A stretch of DNA of 8,861 bases, taken from positions 1 to 8,861 of the forward strand of contig DJVA01000055.1 of the NCBI GenBank assembly GCA_002440705.1. The letters run 5' to 3'. The notes beneath the pieces were generated by a model. The model was not told the origin of the DNA. It saw only the letters and a list, made by a program, of their open reading frames with translations, and made no database searches. The stretch comes from Flavobacteriaceae bacterium UBA6268 (GTDB lineage Bacteria > Bacteroidota > Bacteroidia > Flavobacteriales > Flavobacteriaceae). The position numbers and the translations under genes were made by a program. Shown here in pieces: positions 5,371 to 8,861 of this stretch (positions within the stretch are counted from its first letter, which is position 1; the number at the start of each line of letters is the position of its first letter).

Positions 5371-6078
5371 TTAACTTACCTGAATCCCAAACCAATACCC
5401 TACCAAAGCCGAAAGTCCCATGGCAATGGTTCCCCAAAAAGTAATACGAAGCACCGCTTTTCCAACACTGGAGCCCCCGGTTCGCGCGGCAAAGGCCCCT
5501 AAAAAGACCAAGGCTAAGAGGGCAAAGGCATACTGGTAATATTCCATGGCATCTAATGGAAGGAAAATCGAAACCAAAAGAGGCAGGGCTCCTCCCATAG
5601 TAAAAGATGCTCCCGAGGCCAATGCCGCTTGAAGGGGTTTGGCCTGTGTCATTTCGTTGATGCCCAATTCGTCCCGCACATGGGCCTCCAAGGCATTGTG
5701 CTCGGTCAATTCTTTAGCCACCTGGAATGCGGTTTCTTTTTTAAGTCCACGTTCTTCATAGATCTGTGCCAGAATCTGTAGCTCCAATTCGGGCATTTCT
5801 TCCAGTTCCTGGCGTTCGCGCTCAATATCCGCTTTTTCCACATCGGTTTGGGAGCTTACCGAAACATATTCCCCAGCCGCCATCGAAAGCGCACCTGCAA
5901 CCAATCCAGCGAGTGTAGCCAAGATAATGGGATCCCGAGTACTGCTGGCAGCGGCTACCCCTATGGCAATACTAGCCGTTGAAAGGATGCCATCATTGGC
6001 ACCCAAAACCGAAGCCCTAAGCCAATTGCTTCGGTGGATGTAGTGCTTCTTCAGGTAATGGTCGATGTCGTGTTCCAC
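5371..6078 (-). CDS. VIT/CCC1-family iron/manganese transporter
   Basis: This 235-residue inner-membrane protein matches the VIT1/CCC1 family, which moves Fe2+ or Mn2+ out of the cytoplasm. About five membrane segments are seen: about 20-42, 50-72, 150-172, 178-200 and 208-232. Family hallmarks are SVLGANDGILSTASIAIG (23-40) with Asp29, and GALSMAAGEYVSVSSQTD (62-79) with Met66 and Glu70. Between helices 2 and 3 lies the cytosolic, Glu-rich helical metal-binding region (81-145, ERERQELEEMPELELQ). The start is GTG at 6076-6078; no in-frame ATG is available nearby. It follows the haem importer genes by 58 nt on the same strand, consistent with a role in handling iron freed from imported haem. 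Metal preference cannot be read from the sequence. Confidence 0.93.
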   Translation of the reverse strand: MEHDIDHYLKKHYIHRSNWLRASVLGANDGILSTASIAIGVAAASSTRDPIILATLAGLVAGALSMAAGEYVSVSSQTDVEKADIERERQELEEMPELELQILAQIYEERGLKKETAFQVAKELTEHNALEAHVRDELGINEMTQAKPLQAALASGASFTMGGALPLLVSIFLPLDAMEYYQYAFALLALVFLGAFAARTGGSSVGKAVLRITFWGTIAMGLSALVGYWFGIQVS

Positions 6079-6087
6079 AGGGAATGA

Positions 6088-6104
6088 TTTGCTACTGCAA
6101 AGTA
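6088..6104 (-). promoter_or_regulatory. Possible VIT promoter -7 region with inverted repeat
   Basis: On the minus strand TACTTTG (6104-6098) resembles the -7 consensus TAnnTTTG with one base missing in the spacer. It overlaps a short perfect inverted repeat, TTTGC-AGTA-GCAAA (6101-6088). It lies in the 58-nt gap between hmuV and the GTG start of the VIT gene. No convincing -33 element is seen at the expected distance. This could be a weak promoter with an operator or simply chance. Confidence 0.25.
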
Positions 6105-6136
6105 CGAAATTGAAAAGATTTTTGCACGCTTAAACC

Positions 6137-6913
6137 TTATTCAAAAAAAAGAAAAGTCCCCTTTTTGGAATGATGGATGAGTGGGGAAAGGCGATAGGCC
6201 ATTTCGATGTTTTTTTCAGTAAGGACTTCATGTACCGGACCTTTTGCCAAAAGCTTTCCTTGGTGCAACAACACCAATTGGTCTGCAAATTTTGCTGCCA
6301 GGTTCAAATCGTGAACCACTCCCACCACTACCAAAGGGTATTCCTTTAATAATTTTCGAAGCAGTTGCATGAACTGAAATTGGTAGTACACGTCCAAATA
6401 GGTGAGGGGCTCGTCTAAAAACAAGTAGCGGCAACCGGAATGTTCGGATTGGATAATTTGGGCCAATACCCTTGCAAAATGCACCCGTTGCTTTTCACCT
6501 CCACTTAGGGTGAGGTATTCGCGATCGCGAAAAGAAGCAATGTCAAAGAAGTTCATCGCTTCCTCAATGGCAGTGAAATCCACACCAGTAGGATGGCTCC
6601 TGAAATGGGGATAACGCCCCATCATTACTACTTCATGTACTTTCATCGGAAATGACAGGTCGATGTTTTGCGAAAGCACTGCTCTGCGAGTGGCTAATTC
6701 GGGGAGTGAATGCGTTGTAATCGACTTATTTTCGTATAAAACCTTTCCTTGCTTTGATGGAAGTTCTCCACTCAAAAGTTTGATGAGCGTCGATTTACCC
6801 GCACCATTGGGTCCAAGAATCAAGTGTAGCTGACCTGGGGGGAAGTCGGCCGAAAAGTCTTCCAAAAGCGCTTTCTGTCCAATGTGGTATGCAATATGTT
6901 CAACTTTCAACAT
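6137..6913 (-). CDS. hmuV: Haem ABC transporter ATP-binding protein HmuV
   Basis: This 258-residue cytoplasmic ATPase powers haem import through the HmuU permease. All ABC motifs are present: Walker A GPNGAGKST (34-42), Q-loop Gln82 (SQNIDLSF), signature LSGGEKQR (136-143), Walker B YLFLDEP (163-169), the D-loop TYLD (171-174) and H-loop His201 (VHDLNLA). The motif VVMMGRYPHF (95-104) and the long LDEPLTYLDVYYQ segment are typical of the haem/siderophore/B12 (FecE/BtuD/HmuV) branch, and full length fits that branch. The start ATG lies 3 nt after the hmuU stop, so the two are probably translated together. Assignment to haem rather than ferric siderophore rests mainly on the HmuT-like binding protein in the same operon. 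Confidence 0.93.
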   Translation of the reverse strand: MLKVEHIAYHIGQKALLEDFSADFPPGQLHLILGPNGAGKSTLIKLLSGELPSKQGKVLYENKSITTHSLPELATRRAVLSQNIDLSFPMKVHEVVMMGRYPHFRSHPTGVDFTAIEEAMNFFDIASFRDREYLTLSGGEKQRVHFARVLAQIIQSEHSGCRYLFLDEPLTYLDVYYQFQFMQLLRKLLKEYPLVVVGVVHDLNLAAKFADQLVLLHQGKLLAKGPVHEVLTEKNIEMAYRLSPLIHHSKKGTFLFFE

Positions 6914-6916
6914 GGA

Positions 6917-7951
6917 TTAGAAGAAATAGTTTTTTTTCCGAAGCAAAAAGATAAAGATGGGGACTCCAACAATCGAGGTGACAATCCCGATAGGCAGTTC
7001 GGCAGGTCGCAGGGCCATACGCGCCAAAAGATCGGCTGCGGTAAGTAACAACCCACCCATGATGGCACTGTTGACGATCAAGAATCGATGATCAGAACCT
7101 TTAAGGATGCGCAACAAATGCGGAACAATAAGTCCCACAAAACTGATGACACCCACAAAAGCAGTAGCCACGGCAACCAGAATGACGTTCACCAGCAGGA
7201 TACGCCATTTGAGTTTTCGAATGTTGACGCCTAAGAACTGTGCTTCCTGTTCTCCCATCATCAAGGCGTTAAGGTGTTTGGCATACCGCAATGCGATAAG
7301 GATACATCCGATGGTGGAAATCCCTACGATGACAACCGAATTCCAATTGGCACCACTCAGGGTTCCTAAATTCCAGAAAACGATGGAACGGGCCTGAGGG
7401 TCCCTGGCTATGTAGCTTAAAAATCCCACGCCGCTTAAAAACAAGGCGTTGATGGCGATGCCCGTGAGTAACAGGGTAACGATGGTACTTTTCCCGCTGC
7501 GTTTGGATTGTGCCAATACAAAAACCAAAAAAGTGGCACAAATGGCTCCGACGCAGGCCGCCAATGGTAACGTCCACGGACCGGTATTGAAATGGAAGGT
7601 CGCTCCCAAGGCATAGTACAGGGCAGCCCCAAAGGCGGCTCCACAGGAAGTACCCACCAATCCGGGTTCAACTATAGGATTTCGGAATAATCCTTGCAAC
7701 AATACTCCACCTACGGCAAGGCTAGCCCCCACCAAGAGGCAAAGGAGTACCCTAGGAAGCCGAATCTCCATAAAAATTCGTTCGTTCAAAGCAGTGGATT
7801 CGGTACCTGCAAAGGCGTGCCGAAGCGACTGAAATACCTCCTCCAGCGACAATTGAACCGCACCATACCGCACTGAAAACAAAGCCACCAACAGGGTAAG
7901 ACCTATAAGGGCTGGAAGCAGGACGGTAGCACTTTTAATACGCTGTTTCAT
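6917..7951 (-). CDS. hmuU: Haem ABC transporter permease HmuU
   Basis: This 344-residue FecCD-family inner-membrane permease should form the homodimeric channel for haem import with HmuV. It is highly hydrophobic, with about nine or ten helices, as expected for the family. Hallmarks are RLPRVLLCLLVGASLAVGG (64-82), LLQGLFRNPIVEPGLVG (84-100), the cytoplasmic ATPase-contact segment MMGEQEAQFLGVN (231-243), FVGLIVPHLLR (271-281) and the closing PAELPIGIVTSIVGVP (316-331). Its first 17 nt overlap the end of hmuT and its stop is 3 nt from hmuV, so the three genes form a tight operon. Permeases of this family also carry siderophores and cobalamin; the haem call depends on the neighbours. Confidence 0.93.
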   Translation of the reverse strand: MKQRIKSATVLLPALIGLTLLVALFSVRYGAVQLSLEEVFQSLRHAFAGTESTALNERIFMEIRLPRVLLCLLVGASLAVGGVLLQGLFRNPIVEPGLVGTSCGAAFGAALYYALGATFHFNTGPWTLPLAACVGAICATFLVFVLAQSKRSGKSTIVTLLLTGIAINALFLSGVGFLSYIARDPQARSIVFWNLGTLSGANWNSVVIVGISTIGCILIALRYAKHLNALMMGEQEAQFLGVNIRKLKWRILLVNVILVAVATAFVGVISFVGLIVPHLLRILKGSDHRFLIVNSAIMGGLLLTAADLLARMALRPAELPIGIVTSIVGVPIFIFLLRKKNYFF

Positions 7952-8816
7952 GCTTGTGAATCAATTCTTGCAATAAAAGCACATTGTCTCCAGTTCGGGG
8001 GCCAAAATAGACGAGGTCGTGTTCTTCCACCCGGTACACCCGTCCTTCCTGAAAAGCCTTGGTAATACTAACCCCCGGTAGGGAGGAAATGTTTTCCAAG
8101 CTCCCCAAACGGTCGTAGCCAAAATCGGTCAATAAGATGACCTCTGGATTGGACTGTGCAATGATTTCCGGGGAAAGTTGCATCATCCCACGTTCCCCCT
8201 CCACGGCCATGGTACCGCCGGCCCAGCGAATCATCTGTCCTGCGTTGCTGTTTTGGGTCATGACCAGATAAATGTTGGAAGCTTGTCCAAAGTGGATGAT
8301 CAATACCCTTGGAGTCGTGGTGAATTGCACGGTATTTTCAAGGGCCTTTTCCATGCTTTTGCCGAGATAGGCACACAACGAATCGGCACGGGTTTCTTTG
8401 TGGAAGTAGCGACCCATTTCGCGAATCAGGGAATCGGTTCCGGCGATGGTACGCCCGTACTGTCCAAACTGTTTCATTGGGATTTCCAATTGTTTCAATT
8501 GGGCCACCACATGCTCGGGACCAATGTTGTTGTCTTCCAAAATGAGGCTGGGCTTCATGGCTAGGATGGCCTCGGCGCTCAATGCCCGATGGTAACCTAT
8601 GGTAGGTAGTTCTTTGATTTCGGGTGGAAAAGTACTGGAAACGTCCACGGCCACAAGGTCTTCTTGGGCCTCCAAGGCATAGATGATTTCACTGTATTGT
8701 TTTGAGATGCAAACAATCCGCTCTTGATGGTCCGCTTTTTGGTCTTCCTTGCCAAACCTTCCGCAGGAATTCATCCCTATCAAAAGAAGCATTACAATGA
8801 TGGTTCTCATTAACAT
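7935..8816 (-). CDS. hmuT: Haem-binding lipoprotein HmuT
   Basis: This 293-residue protein is the periplasmic binding component of the importer. The N-terminus (RTIIVMLLLIGMNSC) is a lipoprotein signal with Cys18 as the probable lipidated residue; the lipobox is relaxed, as often in Bacteroidota. Two lobes of the type III binding-protein fold follow: the first has ERIVCISKQYSEIIYALE (32-49), LPTIGYHRALSAEAILAMKP (70-89) and GPEHVVAQL (99-107); the second has RVLIIHFG (170-177), MIRWAGG (195-201), LSPEIIAQSNPEVILLTD (214-231) and the near-terminal FGPRTGDN (271-278). Tyr75 in GYHRALSAE aligns by motif with the Tyr that binds haem iron in ShuT and PhuT. ATG at 8814-8816 is used here; ATG at 8808-8810 (MRTIIV) is equally plausible. 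The 17-nt overlap with hmuU marks one operon. Confidence 0.92.
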   Translation of the reverse strand: MLMRTIIVMLLLIGMNSCGRFGKEDQKADHQERIVCISKQYSEIIYALEAQEDLVAVDVSSTFPPEIKELPTIGYHRALSAEAILAMKPSLILEDNNIGPEHVVAQLKQLEIPMKQFGQYGRTIAGTDSLIREMGRYFHKETRADSLCAYLGKSMEKALENTVQFTTTPRVLIIHFGQASNIYLVMTQNSNAGQMIRWAGGTMAVEGERGMMQLSPEIIAQSNPEVILLTDFGYDRLGSLENISSLPGVSITKAFQEGRVYRVEEHDLVYFGPRTGDNVLLLQELIHKHETAY

Positions 8817-8861
8817 TTCAAAAAGTTTAAAAGGCGGTTGCAGGAATGGCAGTTCAAAATT

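Noticed and set aside
8178..8564. Plus-strand open frame of 128 codons opposite hmuT
   Set aside because: hmuT is clearly coding on the other strand; the reverse translation is low-complexity His/Gly-rich with no family features.
8817..8861. hmuT promoter at the window edge
   Set aside because: CAAA motifs (TTTG on the minus strand) occur at 8819-8822 and 8855-8858, but the spacing (about 28 bp) and the missing TA do not fit the consensus, and the region is cut off by the window end.

Overview
The window looks like chromosomal DNA from a marine-type member of the Flavobacteriaceae (Bacteroidota). The supporting signs are signal peptides ending in Ala-Gln, starts without Shine-Dalgarno sequences, a promoter matching the Bacteroidota -33/-7 pattern (TTTG / TAnnTTTG), several proteins with the flavobacterial '2TM' domain, and a LytS-type kinase of the Bacteroidota kind. 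Genus cannot be fixed from the sequence alone.

Bases 1-261 hold no convincing gene. They contain an 11-bp tandem repeat (five copies, 62-116) and a 7-bp tandem repeat (133-161). A short, possibly degenerate ORF for a secreted protein follows (262-528).

Bases 580-4412 (+ strand) form a signalling locus. It encodes a secreted TPR-like protein, a LytS-type membrane histidine kinase with a 2TM domain fused to its C-terminus, three separate small 2TM proteins in tandem, and a LytTR-type response regulator. The TPR and kinase genes overlap by one base (TAATG). The 2TM genes and the regulator are tightly packed and appear to have their own promoter at 2577-2607. That promoter also argues that the first 2TM gene starts at 2634 rather than 2610. 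Four 2TM domains beside one kinase/regulator pair is the most interesting feature here. The inference is that the small 2TM proteins assemble with, or modulate, the kinase in the membrane.

Bases 4413-8816 (- strand) run towards the signalling locus. Reading from the right, they encode a haem ABC importer: substrate-binding lipoprotein HmuT, permease HmuU and ATPase HmuV, with a 17-nt overlap and then a 3-nt gap. Next is a VIT/CCC1-family iron or manganese transporter, then an unrecognised secreted protein. The stop codon of the last gene directly abuts the stop codon of the response regulator. Haem import followed by a VIT transporter suggests linked acquisition and disposal of iron. No outer-membrane receptor or haem-degrading enzyme is visible, so these may lie upstream of hmuT beyond the window edge. 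Bases 8817-8861 show no clear promoter.
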